Below the pieces are notes generated by a model. The model made no database searches, was not told where the DNA came from, and saw nothing but the letters and a program-made list of their open reading frames with translations. The translations under genes and the position numbers were made by a program. From Stromatinia cepivora (Eukaryota > Ascomycota > Leotiomycetes > Helotiales > Sclerotiniaceae), in the NCBI GenBank assembly GCA_014898415.1, contig RCTD01000002.1, positions 1,798,001-1,862,000 of the forward strand: a stretch of 64,000 nucleotides of DNA, written 5' to 3'. The stretch's first letter is position 1. Each line of letters begins with the position of its first letter. This document shows positions 36,441 through 49,299 of this stretch, in pieces.

Positions 36441-36767
36441 TACAATAAATAAATTCGAAATAATAAAGAAATATAAAAATAAAATAATAAAAAAATTCAT
36501 AAAATCATATTGTAATATATTTTCTTATAATTATATAAATTTGCTTTTCGCTTCTACTATAATTCTATATCAGCATTAAACAAATTGCTCTCCACTCTAA
36601 TCTATAATATTATAAATTATAAACTATATTATCATATTTTAATTCTACTTCAATAATACTATATAAAAATTCTGATTTCCATTCTATTTCACCCCTACTA
36701 ATTATACTAATCCTTTCTCGATTTACTTTATTTTCTAATCACTATTATACAATTAGATCTTATAATT

Positions 36768-36933
36768 TATTAATTTTTGATACAGAAAATAATAGTATTA
36801 TTGATTATATAGATTGAATTAAAGATTTATTATTCTAATAGGAATAGAATTGAGGTTATTCCCAAATATGGTCTATGCACCATTGTGATCACGTGACCTC
36901 AATTCTAATCCTATGATGGCCTCATTTCCAACA
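36768..36933 (-). repeat. B2 5' LTR (166 bp)
   Basis: TATTAATTTTTGA to TTTCCAACA. Its right half (ATTGTGATCACGTGACCTCA) is intact while the left half is mutated. The mutated primer site adjoins it at 36750-36767. Confidence 0.92.
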
Positions 36934-37162
36934 CTTAGTACTTTTGGAATAAAGAAGAATTTGATTATATATAAATTACAAATTTCTTTTAATCTTTGAT
37001 TTGTTATTTGCGATATTCTTCGAAATCAAGATTTTGAATAATAAAAAGAAAGTTTTTTTATTAAAAGAATACAAATGAATAATCAATCCTGTAATATAGT
37101 AATTGAAAATATATATAGTTGCTAGACTACAATATATTGATTACAATAATGAAATAAAATAA

Positions 37163-38570
37163 ATGAATTTTTTAAAAATATATAGATCCCCTTTTCGCAT
37201 TTTTGTTTTTATTTTAATCAAATTCTTATTGATTATTATTATATCTAAGATTTCGGGGTCTAAAAAGACTAAACAAATGAATCTCAATTATATTAAACAA
37301 ATAGCAGTTGAAAAGAAAGCTTTGAAAGAATTAAATGCAAAAGAAGATCCCAATATTCTTTCGAAGAATTAATAAATCGAGCAAAAAGAATTAATAAGTT
37401 TAATACAGATAATGAATTAAGATATCAATCTTTGGGAGTATAATTTAGTTAAATCTGTTTTTAGAATAATATACAATTATTTATTTCAAAAATCGTTCCC
37501 TTTTGTTGAAAGAATTATTGTTTGTTGTAATCAATTATTTATTATAGATTTAAATAGTAATTTGAAGGTAGATTTCATTTTTGAATTCTGTTATATAATT
37601 GAAAGGTTTTATTAATCTTATGATTATAATTATCGAAACAAAAATTATTCGATAAAGAAAAAAAAAAAGGGAAGGTTTTTTTATTTAATAATAATAATTT
37701 ATTCGATCTTTCAATATTAAGTTTTTTAGATAATAAATTAGATAAAAAAAAGAAAGAAAAAAGGTTATCGAAAATTGTTAATATTTTAGTCAAAACAAAA
37801 AATGAAAAGAATTATAGGGAAAAAAACAATTATTTATATATTCGATATATAAAATTATTAATTATTGGGAGATATAATTTCTATAATGAATACTTTATTG
37901 ATTCTTTCAAATTGAATAATCATTGATATTGGAATTGTAATATTTATTTATATACTCCTTTACCAGTTTTCCTTGTTGTATTACTCATCGGAATCCTCAA
38001 AAGATCGAATGGAAGAAGTATGTTATGATTTCGAAAAGTAATAATGAGAATAAAAAAAAAAGAGTGATAAAAAAGAAAAGGAGAAAAAAACAGATAATAT
38101 ATTTAAAGAAAAAGAAAAGAAGGAATAATTCTTTAACTTTTATAATACTGATAATAGTAATAACTTCAATTGCTTCAATTATTCTTTATTCTTTAATTGT
38201 TGTAGATAATTTAAAAGCTTTTTTACTTAAACTTCAAATTATTGAATTTAGAAAAAAGCTTATTCTTTTTTGAAGATAGAAAAATAAAAAGCAAAGAAAT
38301 GATCGACCTTAATTATTCTTTATTTCCCGATAAATATGAAATATATGAATTAAAGTATATTATAAAAAAATATAATGGTTTAGGATATTAAATAGAATTC
38401 ATTCTATCTATACTAAAAGGAAGAATTATAAGCTCCAGATTGTTGTTATTCAAATTCTATAATTATCGTTATTCAAATTCTAGATTATTGTTATTCAAGT
38501 TTTATGATTTTGTTGTTTATATTTTGTAAGTTGAAAAGGGATCGGAAGTATTCGAACTTTTGTTTTATAA
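37163..38570 (+). pseudogene. A4 antisense gene, intron region deleted
   Basis: Opposite-strand gene of family A, plus strand here. It starts MNFLKIYRSPF at 37163, followed by the hydrophobic segment IFVFILIKFLLIIIISKI (residues about 13-30) and a charged region. Conserved blocks are LWEYNLVKSVFRIIYNYLF, YIRYIKLLIIGRYNFYNEYF and YLYTPLPVFL (to about 37973). A deletion of about 210 bp removes the end of exon 1, the intron and the start of exon 2. Exon 2 then continues at MISKSNNENKKK (38025-38273) to the second hydrophobic segment. Stops are mainly TAA at Gln positions. Confidence 0.55.
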
Positions 38571-38589
38571 AGTTCTTAGTAAGTCCATT

Positions 38590-40070
38590 AATAATTATAT
38601 CGATGATCAATAGATAGATTATATAAAAGTTCCTTTTTGAATATTCTTAATATAATTATATATTTTGAATATCAATATAATATAATTTTGTAATAATCTA
38701 TTCGTTCTCATTAATTACCAATCTAATCGTTTATTGATTGTTGTAGAAAATCATTATAAATTCTTTCATTATTAGATTAATTTCTTTTAAGAAATATAGG
38801 ATTGCTATAATTTCTTTTGATATATATTCAACTCCGAAAAGCTTTGTTTCGATAGTCGAAATAATTATAATGTTTTGTTTGAATACTTTTTATATAATTA
38901 AACTATCGAAAAAGGATAAAATGTATCTTTAAAATGATCAATGAATATCTGGATCATTTACAAAAGAAATGTTTGAAAAAATAAGAAATTGTAGTATTTG
39001 ATTACTGTTATATTGAATTACGAGATATCTTGTATTCCATAGATATTATAAATAATAATTAATAGTTTTTATATAATTATTAAATAGATTGATCAAATAA
39101 TAACTCAATTGTAAAACAATAAATAATATATCCACTTTTATAATAATTATAATATATAATATCGAATCTATTTTCTTTTGATATATTTTTATAATATATA
39201 TAAAAATTTAACCCTGATTTTTCCGAAATATTATTATTGAGAATAGTATACTTACTATCCTATTTGTTGCTTTGAATTTCTTAGCAATCTTTTTAATATA
39301 TATATTATAAATTAATTATAACTTTTTTTTAAATCGATTATAAAGTATATATATATCTAGAAACCATTTAATATTTCTTAAATCTTATAGCTTATATATA
39401 GTTTTGATTCCCTTAATGATCTTTATAACAATTGATTTATTTTTCTTATAATAAATAATCTGAATATCGTTTATAAAGAAAAGAATTATAATAGTATACT
39501 TTAGATTAATATATAAATATAGTTCCTTTTTGTATTATATTAATTCTAGTTTCTCGAGTATCCAAATGAAATCCTTAAATTATATAATTGGGGAATCTTG
39601 TAGATTATACAAAACTTGATCGATTATAACATTTTTGTTTGGGATTTTGTATTTATCAAATATATAGTATATAATTGGGATATTGGAAAGATTGTATAAA
39701 ATATTAACAAAGATATTGATTATATTATATTGCTTTATTTCAAAATTATATTTAGTAATAATTACTATTATGATTTAGAATAATTGATTTATTAATATAA
39801 TAGTATAAATAATTTTAATAATATTCTTAGTTTGAAAATCTCTTTATATTATTAAATATAAGTAGTAATGAATGATTAGATTTTGATCATTATATTTATA
39901 TATAAACATTTATTGAAAAGGGATCAGTTTTGTAGATTCCGATTCAGAATCGATTTTATATCAGGTTTTCCTAGCTTTAAAGTTATCAATTTCAAGATTG
40001 CAATCCTATTTGAATTAATATTTTATTTGATGATTTTCTAATTGATAGTAAAAACGAGGTAACTTTGGAA
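38590..40070 (-). pseudogene. A4 RNase H and RT
   Basis: Minus-strand match of A1 11990-13735, with RNase H at about 38590-39170 and RT at about 39200-40060. It has dense stops and no open piece over 60 codons. Confidence 0.75.
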
Positions 40071-40299
40071 TTGCAAATGTATAAATTCAAAGAAATAGTA
40101 TTGCTTATAATCCATTGATTATAAATTAGATAAAAAACAATAATGGTTTTGTTTTAATTCCAGTAATGATTATATTATAAATTATTATAAATTGAGAATA
40201 TTCTTTTATATTATCCATTTTTTATTAATTAGGTTAGAATATAGAATGAAAGTTATTTAAATGAGATAATCTTATTAAATTTATTCTTTGAGATATAAT

Positions 40300-41186
40300 A
40301 ATTTTTATATAGAATTCAGTATTGGGATTGCTTTCTTGATGATATTACTATATACATAATTGTTTTTGTGTGTATATTGATTGTTCTGGAATACGAGAAC
40401 CAGGTGATTCCTGGAAGAGAAATGATTCCAAATGATAATCGTATAATTGAAATTCAGATGGATTGATTTGAACTTTAGATATTTCAATCCTTATAATACA
40501 AGCTTTTTTAAATATCTATTCGAGATTATGAATCTGTGAATCCTTTATAAATCGATTAGATAAATATATAAGATATAATAATCTTTATAATAATTGGATT
40601 TCCTTTACAGAATACTCTGATTGATCATTCCAGTATATATACTTCCTTTTGGAATATTGAGGTTAATTGATTAGAATAGTCTTTGGATCATTTTTGTATA
40701 TATTGTAAAGAACTTCGATAATACGATTAATAAACTTATATTCTATATTCCTATGTTAATATATTCGATAAGATTAGAATCTGTATTATTATTATAAATA
40801 TCTCTTTAAATAATATCAACATTTTTATCCGTAAGATATGATTGTTTTTCAATAAAAGAATCGATTTCTTTAGTTTTTTTAATAAAAGGATCGATTAATG
40901 TTTATATATTTTTATTATATATTTTATCTTTACTATTTGAAGAATTAGATGGATTAAATAATCCTAGATCGATTTCTTTATTCTTATTATTATTCTTCAG
41001 ATCTGTATTTACCTTTGAGATCAGTTTGTTTATAAACAATAGATCTGAAATATATTTGATAAATGAATTAAGGACTTTTCGATTTATGAAAATAGATAGA
41101 TAAATGAAGTCTTTATGATTATTTTCGTTTTGAATAATCGTTCTATCTTTTTCGATATGATCTTATAGATTAAAGACTTTAGTAAG
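40300..41186 (-). pseudogene. A4 integrase-RT spacer
   Basis: An open piece at 40305-40487 matches the A1 piece at 11773-11955 (FNYTIIIWNHFSSRNHLVL). The region ends at 41186 where A3 is inserted and continues at 49614. Confidence 0.68.
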
Positions 41187-41513
41187 TATCACGGAAAGCC
41201 CTGTGATCCCCTGTATCTTATAAAGGATCAAAGCGTATACTTTCCAATCGGAATGAAGGATTTATTAGCCCTTATTAATCTACCAATTGATAAAGTGATC
41301 CTGATATATTAATAAATAAAGATCTAATCTAATTAAAATATATATCGACTAAATAATTATTCATTTGTTCTATATATATAATTCTTGATTCATATAATCA
41401 AGGGTAAATCATTCAATTCTTTTATTCTATCAATTATATGTATTATCTATTCCCTAATCCTTGAAAATATTTTATAATTATATTATTCTGTGATAATTAT
41501 AAGTCTGGTAATC
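41187..41513 (+). repeat. A3 5' LTR (309 bp) and primer site
   Basis: TATCACGGAAAGCC to CTGTGATA (41187-41495). The left 110 bp is nearly intact and the rest mutated. ATTATAAGTCTGGTAATC (41496-41513) is the mutated primer site. Confidence 0.92.
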
Positions 41514-41799
41514 CTTAAATCTATATAACTTTTTATCCAATGATTACTAAATATTCAAAGGATCATTTTTAAAATATCATTCCTATTTCATCTATAATTC
41601 AATATTTATATCAATTCAGTTATTTTTATTCAATATAATAAAAGATCAAAACAATCTTTTTCTTACAATCTATACTTAATAACCAAAATGGTATTTATAC
41701 TTGAAAAATAAATATCAAATTCAAGGAATCTGGGATTCAATCAATTCAAAGAACGATTTGTTTGTTTTTATATTAATAATATCTACTCCAAGTTTTAAT

Positions 41800-42760
41800 T
41801 TGATAAATAAATCTATTCATAATCAAATTGATTAGTTTTCAATCAAATCATTTGTTTTATCTTCTATTATTAATCTTCAAATCAAATATAATTAAAAGAA
41901 ATAAATTCAATATCAAAAAGAATTCTTAGAATATCTTATAATAATTCAATTCAAAGAAGATATTAATAGAAATATAAAAATAAAAGATTTTGATAATAAT
42001 ATATCAGAATTTATTATTTCATTCCTAATCATTTTTCAAGAAATCTTTTCCAAACTTATCTCTTTCCAATTAAAGTATCGATATTAATAATAAGAATATA
42101 TATAAAATTATAAAGCTTTCCAGAATATTTACAAATAAATTGAATCATTAATTGATCAAATATACTTTATAAAACTATCCATTTTCAATCAAAATATTAT
42201 AATTTTTCCATTCAAAACGATCATCAATATATTCAAAAGAAAATTTGTATCTATAATAATTATTGTTAAACTTGTAGTATTACAAGAATATCGGTTTATT
42301 CTAATACAAGCCTTGTTCAGTAGAATCGATTCTGTTAAATGATATAAGGATTGGATTATAATTTACATTAAAGTTCTTGTATACAAGATTACTAAGGTAC
42401 AGAATGAAATCGCTATCAATACTTTTCTATAAACTATTGGTACTAGGATGCTTTCAATTTAAGCAAATATTATAATTATATAGATCGAAATGAACAATCA
42501 ACTTGGATTATTTAATTTCTTATTCAAGCAATTCGGAGATATTTTTGGAGGATTAATCTTTCAGGATTCTATTTCCTTAAAAACTAAAAAAAAAAGTATA
42601 TTCTATATTTATCTCTTTTCAAAATAATAAAAAATCTAAAAAGAATAAAAAGAATATCAATTCTGAAAATAATCAAAAAATTAAAAAGATCTAGGAATGT
42701 TTTTGTAGAATTAAATCTAAATAGAATAATAGAATTGATCATAATCACATTATTTATAAT
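41800..42760 (+). pseudogene. A3 gag
   Basis: Equivalent to A1 8300-9300. The readable block near 42300-42600 shares IQALFSRIDSVK-like and NNQLGLFNFLFKQF-like sequence with A1. Multiple stops. Confidence 0.6.
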
Positions 42761-42899
42761 TGTAAAACCATAAAATTAATATTTATTAGAAGAATTAATC
42801 CATCGTTCAAAAGGATATTCAATGAAAATGAACTATAAACAATTAGGGATCAAACAAAATCGCATTTATAAAAGCAATTTCATCTTGATTGAATCAAAA

Positions 42900-43294
42900 A
42901 AAAATGAATAAAAAGTTCCATTGATCCTTCAGAACTTTTAATCAACATTGTTATCTTGGATATTCGATATAATCAATCAGGAGTATACTTTATAGTAGTG
43001 AAAGTATATTATCTGTTCAATAATACTTTGTTTGATAATTGTAGTATTATATATATCATAAATAATATATCTCTATTAAATAATCATCGATATCGATTAT
43101 CCGATCCTAATGATTTTGTAGAAATAGATACTTCCAATTTCCAAATCCTAAAATACAGGGTTCGTATTATTAAAGGAATTATTAAAAGAAAAGGTTACTT
43201 TAATGATGATCTAATCTTGAACGATATAATATTCATTCTTGACTTTCATATCAATATTATTTCAAAAGTTCGATTGAAGAAAATCGATTTATAA
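42900..43294 (+). pseudogene. A3 protease and pre-integrase segment
   Basis: The open piece 42956-43294 (112 codons) reads MDIRYNQSGVYF, then SIIYIINNISLLNN, LSDPNDFVEIDTSNF, and LILNDIIFILDFHINIISKV. In copia proteins this region holds the protease DSGA(T/S) motif followed by a conserved block before integrase. The DSG is decayed here to CSI. A4 keeps the same block at 50868-51104 on the minus strand. Confidence 0.75.
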
Positions 43295-43539
43295 TTCTTA
43301 GGATATAATTATACTTTTTATAAAGGAGATTATACAAATAGTATAATAATTGTTCAATATATTTGTATTGAAAATCTTGTATTTTTAAAATACAAATTAT
43401 TTTCTATTTATTCGAATACTTTTTTATTTATTCCTGTAAATAATCCTTTTATAATATATCCAACAATAAACAAAAAAATAAATAAAGCATTTTATTATTT
43501 TTGCAATTCATTTTTTTCAAAAAAAGATATAAATAAAAT

Positions 43540-44589
43540 ATAATATAAATACTCTAGATATTTGAAAAAGGAAATTCTTGAATATTTAGTATTTGTAATA
43601 TAAAATATCAAAATAAAAGATATTATTCATTTTAATTATACTAACTATATTTATATTTATATAAAGCAAATCATTTCTTGCATTTCAAATGATTACTAAT
43701 CACCTTAGTTTTTCTATAAAATCCAATAAAATCTTTTTGATTTCGATAAAGAATATAATAATGTATTATAATTCCTATTAATCAAAGAAATATATTATAA
43801 TAAGATTTTTTTATATTTAATTTATTACAAAATATATAATAAAGTATTTGTAATTATTTAAAGCTTTGTAATTTGGATTTATTATAACTATAATTTAGTG
43901 ATTATAATGATTAAGTAGGATAATAATATATTTATTATTGGAATTATAAAAACAATATTATTTGAGAAATGGATTAAACAAGAAAGTATCGAATTTGAGT
44001 TATCTTTATTTTATATATATAAATTCAATAAAGAATCAGAATATATAAGATAAGAAATAATTATAAAACAAATAAAAATATGGATTATAATAGATTTATT
44101 GAATAAATTGTAGATAAAAATAATACAAATTATTACTTATCTATATAATATAAATCTTTTGAAAATCAAATCCTTTAAATTGTTTAATAAAATATTTGAT
44201 ATATAATTCTGTAATTATCTTTGCAAAAATAATTCTTTATTTGTAAAGAAAATATTTAACAATCTTTATTCCAATTGAAATGGAATCTATAAATATAAAT
44301 ACTAAATTTATTTTTTGAATAAAAACAGAAAAACTAGAATTAATAAGAAATAATATAAAACCAATTTTCGAGTATATATTGGATATTTAATAGATTATAT
44401 CCTAAGCACATTGATTTATTATATATAGATATTCAAGTTCAATAAAATTATTATCATTCGAAATATAACATTTAATAAGGAATTCATTTATTATATAAAT
44501 TCTATTAATCGAATAATCGATATTTATATTACAAAAAAACTTAAACAATTTACTAGAATTTTTAATCTACAAGATTATATCGAAATAAA
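43540..44589 (+). pseudogene. A3 integrase
   Basis: Equivalent to A1 10060-11090, with the zinc region near 43540-43680, the core following, and the C-terminal block near 44350-44400. It ends at the insertion of H (44590) and resumes at 44745 as RTIIQNEDNYKDF. Confidence 0.7.
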
Positions 44590-44739
44590 TGTGACGAACC
44601 CAACGAGCGTTCAGAGATCAACCTTAGAATTAAAAGCTACAGAGCTAAAGAGAGTGTGCTACGAAGCTATATATATGATCGGCTCGGAGCTTAGTACCGT
44701 ACTAGCCCGATCGTACGCGATCACATGTATCTCGTGACA
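44590..44739 (+). mobile_element. 150-bp solo LTR (family H), unmutated
   Basis: A GC-balanced 150-bp unit that is absent from the same place in A1 and A2. It starts TGTGACGAACCCAACGAG and ends ATGTATCTCGTGACA. ATAAA (44585-44589 and 44740-44744) flanks it. TG/CA ends with a 5-bp duplication and no frame fit a solo LTR or a very small LTR-derived element. No other copy is in the window. It shows no RIP, unlike everything around it. The strand is arbitrary. Confidence 0.85.
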
Positions 44740-44744
44740 ATAAA

Positions 44745-45590
44745 TAGGACGATTATTCAAAACGAGGATAATTATAAAGATTTTATTTATTTATTTATTT
44801 TCACAAATCGAAAAACCTTTGATTTATTTATCAAATATATTCCAGATCTACTATTTACAAACAAATTAATTTCAGAAATAAATATAAATCTGAAAGGTAA
44901 TAATAGAAATAAAAAAGTTGATTTAGGATTATCCAATTCATTTAATCCTTCAGGTAATAAGGATAAAATATACAATGAAAATATATGAATATTGATTAAT
45001 TCTCTTATTAAAGAAATTGGAAAAGCTGATTCTTTTATTGAAAAGCAATCATATCTTATAAATAAAAATATTAATATTATTTAAAAAAATATCTATAATA
45101 ATAATATAGATCCCGATTTTATTGAATATATTAATATAAGGAATATAGAATATAAATCTATTAATTGTATTATCAAAGTTCTTTATAATATATACAAAAA
45201 TAATCTAAAGATTATTCCAATCGATTAATCTCAATATTCCAAAAAGAAATATATATATTGAAATGATTAATCAAAGTATTCTATAAAGGAAATCCAATTC
45301 TTACAAAGATTACCATACCCTATATATTCATTTAATCAATTTATAAAGAATTCATGGATTTATAATCTCAAATAAATACTTAAGAAAGCTTATATTATAA
45401 GGATTGAAATACCCAGAACTCAAATCAATCCATTTAAATTTCAATTATACAATTACTATTCGAAATCATCTCTCTTCCAAAAATCATTTAGTTTTCATAT
45501 CCCAAAGCAATCAGTATATATATAAAGGCAATTATATATATAATAATATTATTAAAAGAACAATCCTAATATTAGATTTTATATAGAAAC
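44745..45590 (+). pseudogene. A3 integrase-RT spacer
   Basis: Open pieces to 44988 (IFTNRKTFDLF, LISEININLK) and 45404-45586 (FNYTITIRNHLSSKNHLVF) match the A1 spacer. The first ATG of the longer piece (44725) lies inside H and is not a real start. Confidence 0.65.
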
Positions 45591-45599
45591 TGTTATATT

Positions 45600-47345
45600 T
45601 CAAAAAACAAATTCAATAGAATTATCTTATTTAAATAACTTTTATTCTATATTCTAATTTGATCAATAAGGAATGAATAATATAAAGGAATATTTTCAAT
45701 TTATGATAATTCATAATATAATCATTATTAGAATTGAAATAAAATTATTATTGCTTTCTATTTGGTTTACAATTAATAAATTACAGGCAATATTATTTCC
45801 TTGAATTTATACATTTGCAACTCCAAAGTTACCTTGTTTTTATTATTAATTAGAAGATCATCAAATAGGATATTAATTCAAATAGAATTGTGATTTTGAG
45901 ATTAATAATTTTAAAATTAGGAAAATCTAATATAAAATCGATTCTGGATTGGAATTTATAAAATTGATCCCCTTTTAATGGATGTTTATATATAAATATA
46001 ATAATCAAGGTTTAATCATTTGTTATTATTTATATTTAATAATATAAAAAGATTTCCAAGTTAAAAATACTATTGAGATTATTTACATTATTATATTAAC
46101 AGGCCGATTATTCCGAATTGTAATGGTAATTATTGTTAAATATGATTTCGAAATAAAGTAATATAATATAATCAATATTTTCGTTAATATTTTATATAAT
46201 CCTTTTGATATTTCAGTTATATATTATTTATTTGATGGATATAAAATCCCAAACAAAAATGTTATAATTGATCGAGTTTTGTATGATTTACAAGATTCCC
46301 TAATTATATGATTTAGGGATTTCATTCGGATATTCAAGAAATTAGGATTGGTATAATATAAAGAGGAATTGTATTTATATATTAATCCAAAGTATATTGT
46401 TATGATTCTTTTTTTTGTAAATAATATTCAGATTATTTATTATAAAAAAAACGAATCAATTATTACAAAGATTATTAAAGGAATTAAAGTTGTATATAAA
46501 TTATAAGATCTAGGAAATACTAAATGGTTTCTAAGTATATATATATTTTATAATTGATTTAAGAAAAAGTTGTAATTAGTTTATAATATATATATTGAAA
46601 AGATTATTAAGAAATTCAAAGTAATAAATAGGACAGTAAATATACTATTTCTGATAATAATATTTCGGAAAAATCAAGGTCAAGTTTTTATATATATTAT
46701 AAAAATGTATCAAAAGAAAATGGGTTTAATATTATATATTATAATTATTATAAAAACGAATATATTATTCGCTGTTTTGCAATTGAGTTATTATTTGATC
46801 AATTTATTGAATGATTATATAAAAGTTATTGATTATTGTTCACAATATTTATGGAATATAAAGTATTTTGTGATCTAATATAACAATAATCAAATACTAC
46901 AACTTTTTGTTTTTTTAAATACTTTTTTTGTGGATGATTTAGATATTCATTGATCATTTTAAAGGTATATTTTATTCTTTTTCGATGGTTTAATTGTATA
47001 GAAAATGTTTAAACAAGATATTGTAATTATTTCGATTATTGAAATAAAACTTCTTAAAATCGAGTATATATCAAAAAAAACTATAACAATTTTATATTTC
47101 TTAAAAAAGATTGATTTAGTAGTGAAAGAATTTATAATGATTTTCTATGACAATTAATAAATGATTAAATTGATAATTGATGAGAATGAATGGATTATTA
47201 CGAAATTATATTATATCGAATCGAAAATATATAATTATATCAAGAATATTCAAAAGGGAATTTTTATATAATCTATCTATCGATCATCGATATAACTGCT
47301 AATGGATTTATCAAAAATCTTACAAGACAAAAATTCGAATACTTT
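45600..47345 (+). pseudogene. A3 RT and RNase H
   Basis: RT near 45700-46700 with KYDFEIK near 46140-46158 and ILFFVNNIQIIYYKK near 46405-46450 (VDD box now VNN). RNase H near 46750-47340 with VEYISKK-like and FYDNQQ-like motifs near 47060-47160 and the C-terminus KQKFEYFRSFFNL near 47320-47345. RIP stops throughout. Confidence 0.8.
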
Positions 47346-47360
47346 CGATCCTTTTTTAAT

Positions 47361-48934
47361 CTACAAGATATAAACAACAGAATTATAAAGCTTGAATAAC
47401 GATAATTTAGAGTTTAAATAATAACAATTATAAAATTTGAGTAACGATAATCTGGAGTTCATAATTCTTTCCTTTAATGTAGATAAAATGAGTCCTATTT
47501 GGTATCCCAGATCATTATATTTTTCTACAATATATTTCAATTTGTATACTCTATATCCATTAGGAAACAAAGAACAATCAAAATTGATTATTTCTTCATT
47601 CTTTATTTTTCTATCCTCGAAAAAGGATAAACTTTTTTTTAAACTCAATAATTTGAAGTTCAAATAAAAAAGCCTTTGGATTATCTATAACAATCAAGGA
47701 ATAAGGAATAATTGGAGCAATCGAAACTATTAATATCATTGGTACTATAGGAATTAAAGGATTATCCCTCTTTTCTCTTTTCTTTGGATACACCATTTAT
47801 TCTTTTCTCCTCTTCTTCTCCACCATTCTTTTTCTTTCATCTTCACTATCGCTTTCCGAAATTACAATATACTTTTTTCGTTTGATCTTTCGAAGATTCC
47901 AATAAGTAATACAACGAGAAAAAGGAGAATAACGATATAAAGGCAAAGAAATAACTTCTTTTTTCTTTTTAATCTTCAGCATTATTTTTATTGCAATTCT
48001 ATATCCCTATTTGGATTTTATAATCAATAATCAGTATATTATAAAAATGAGGGATGAATAAAGAATTTATTTTCGAATTTTGCTAATAAATGGCGATATA
48101 ATAATCTACTAAAGAATAAAGGAAAATCGGCAAGGGAGTATATAGATGAGTATTATAATTCCAATATCGATGATTATTCAATTTGGAAGAATCAATAAAG
48201 TATTCATTATAGAAATTATATTTCCCAATAATCAACGATTTTATATATCGAATATATAAATAATCGTTCTTTTCCTTATGATTTCTTTTATCTTTTGTTT
48301 TAATTAAAGAACCAGTAATTTTCGATAATCTTTTTTCTCTTTTTTCTTTATCTAATTCATTATCCGAAAAACCCAACATCAAAGAATCAAATAGATTATC
48401 ATCATCAAATAAAAAAACCTTCTCTCTTTTTTTTCCTTTATCGAATAACCCTTATTTCAATAATTACAAATATAGGATTAATAAAACCTTTCAATTATAT
48501 AATAAAATTCAAAAATAAAATCTACCTTCAAATTACTATTTGAATTTATAATAGACAATTGATTACAATAAATAGTAGTTCTTTCGATAAAGGGAAGTAG
48601 TTTCTGAAATAGATAATTGTATATCATTTTAGGAACAGATTTAATTAAATTATATTCCCAGAGATCGATATTTTGATTCGTTATTTACATTAGATTCATT
48701 AATTTTCTCTATTCGATTTATTAATCCTTCAAAAGAATACTGGGATCTTTTTTTGTATTTGATTTTTTTTAAAGTTTTTTTCTTAATTATTATTTGCCTA
48801 ATACAATTAAGATTTATTTATTTAACCTTTTTAAACCTCGAAATCTTAAGTATAATAATAATCAATAAAAACTTGATTAAAACAAAAACGAAAATACAAA
48901 AAGGGGATCTATATACCTTTAAAAATTCATTCAT
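47361..48934 (-). pseudogene. A3 antisense gene: spliced two-hydrophobic-segment protein, best copy
   Basis: Opposite to pol, between the pol stop and the 3' LTR. Exon 1 runs from ATG 48934 to 48071 (about 288 codons). It starts MNEFLKVYRSPF, then the membrane-like segment IFVFVLIKFLLIIIILKI (residues about 13-30). Further on are LWEYNLIKSV, an acidic patch, YIRYIKSLIIGKYNFYNEYF and YTPLPIFLYSLVDYYIAIY. The 64-nt intron is 48007-48070. Exon 2 runs from 48006 and contains SESDSEDERKR and a second hydrophobic stretch, PLIPIVPMILIVSIAPIIPY. After a one-base frame shift, 47663-47361 is open for 100 codons with FPNGYRVYKLKYIVEKYNDL. Total about 500 residues. I recognise no family. Stops in exon 1 sit at Gln positions, and one single-base insertion lies near 48755. 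Confidence 0.65.
48007..48070 (-). other. Predicted intron in the A3 antisense gene (64 nt, donor mutated)
   Basis: Same place and length as in A1 and A2. The acceptor CCAAATAG and the branch-like ACTGATTATTGAT are present. The donor has become ATAAAT by a G-to-A change. Removing it joins frame 48934-48071 to the frame that is open at 47982-47797. Confidence 0.6.
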
Positions 48935-49299
48935 TTTATTTCACCATTACGATCAATACACTATAATCTAATAATTATATATATTCTCAATTGTTATATT
49001 GCAGGATCAATTATTCATCTATATTCTCCTGATAGAAAACTTTCTTTTTATTATTCAAAATCTTGATTTTAAAGAATATTATAGGTATCAAACCAAAAAC
49101 CAAAAGAAATTTGCGATTTATATATAATCAAATTTTTCTCTCTTCCAAAGATACTAGGATCATTTCAGGTTTATATATTACACTATTCCTTTATTGATAT
49201 CTGCTTATAATCATTTCGCATATTTATTTATGAATTATATGAATTATTACTTTCTATATTTTTTCATTTGTTTCAGATCGTCTTTCGATTTGGGGGGTA
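48935..49299. other. A3 region between antisense start and 3' LTR
   Basis: 365 bp with no frame in either direction, ending in the polypurine tract GGGGGG (49292-49297). Its equivalent in A1 is 15311-15675. It would hold the promoter of the antisense gene, unless that uses the LTR; AT-richness prevents a call. Confidence 0.4.

Larger units (their letters stand above)
29120..36933 (-). mobile_element. Ty1/copia element B2, holding C
   Basis: Second family-B copy, minus strand, in pieces 29120-29791 and 32114-36933, with LTRs 29120-29285 and 36768-36933. CTTAG (29115-29119 and 36934-36938) flanks it. It is inserted near the 3' end of A4. Internal length (about 5.16 kb) equals that of B1, so nothing large is missing apart from the C insertion. 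Confidence 0.93.

Noticed and set aside
44787..44975. Minus-strand frame over the A3 spacer
   Set aside because: Mirror of the pol spacer frame that A1 and A2 also keep in sense.
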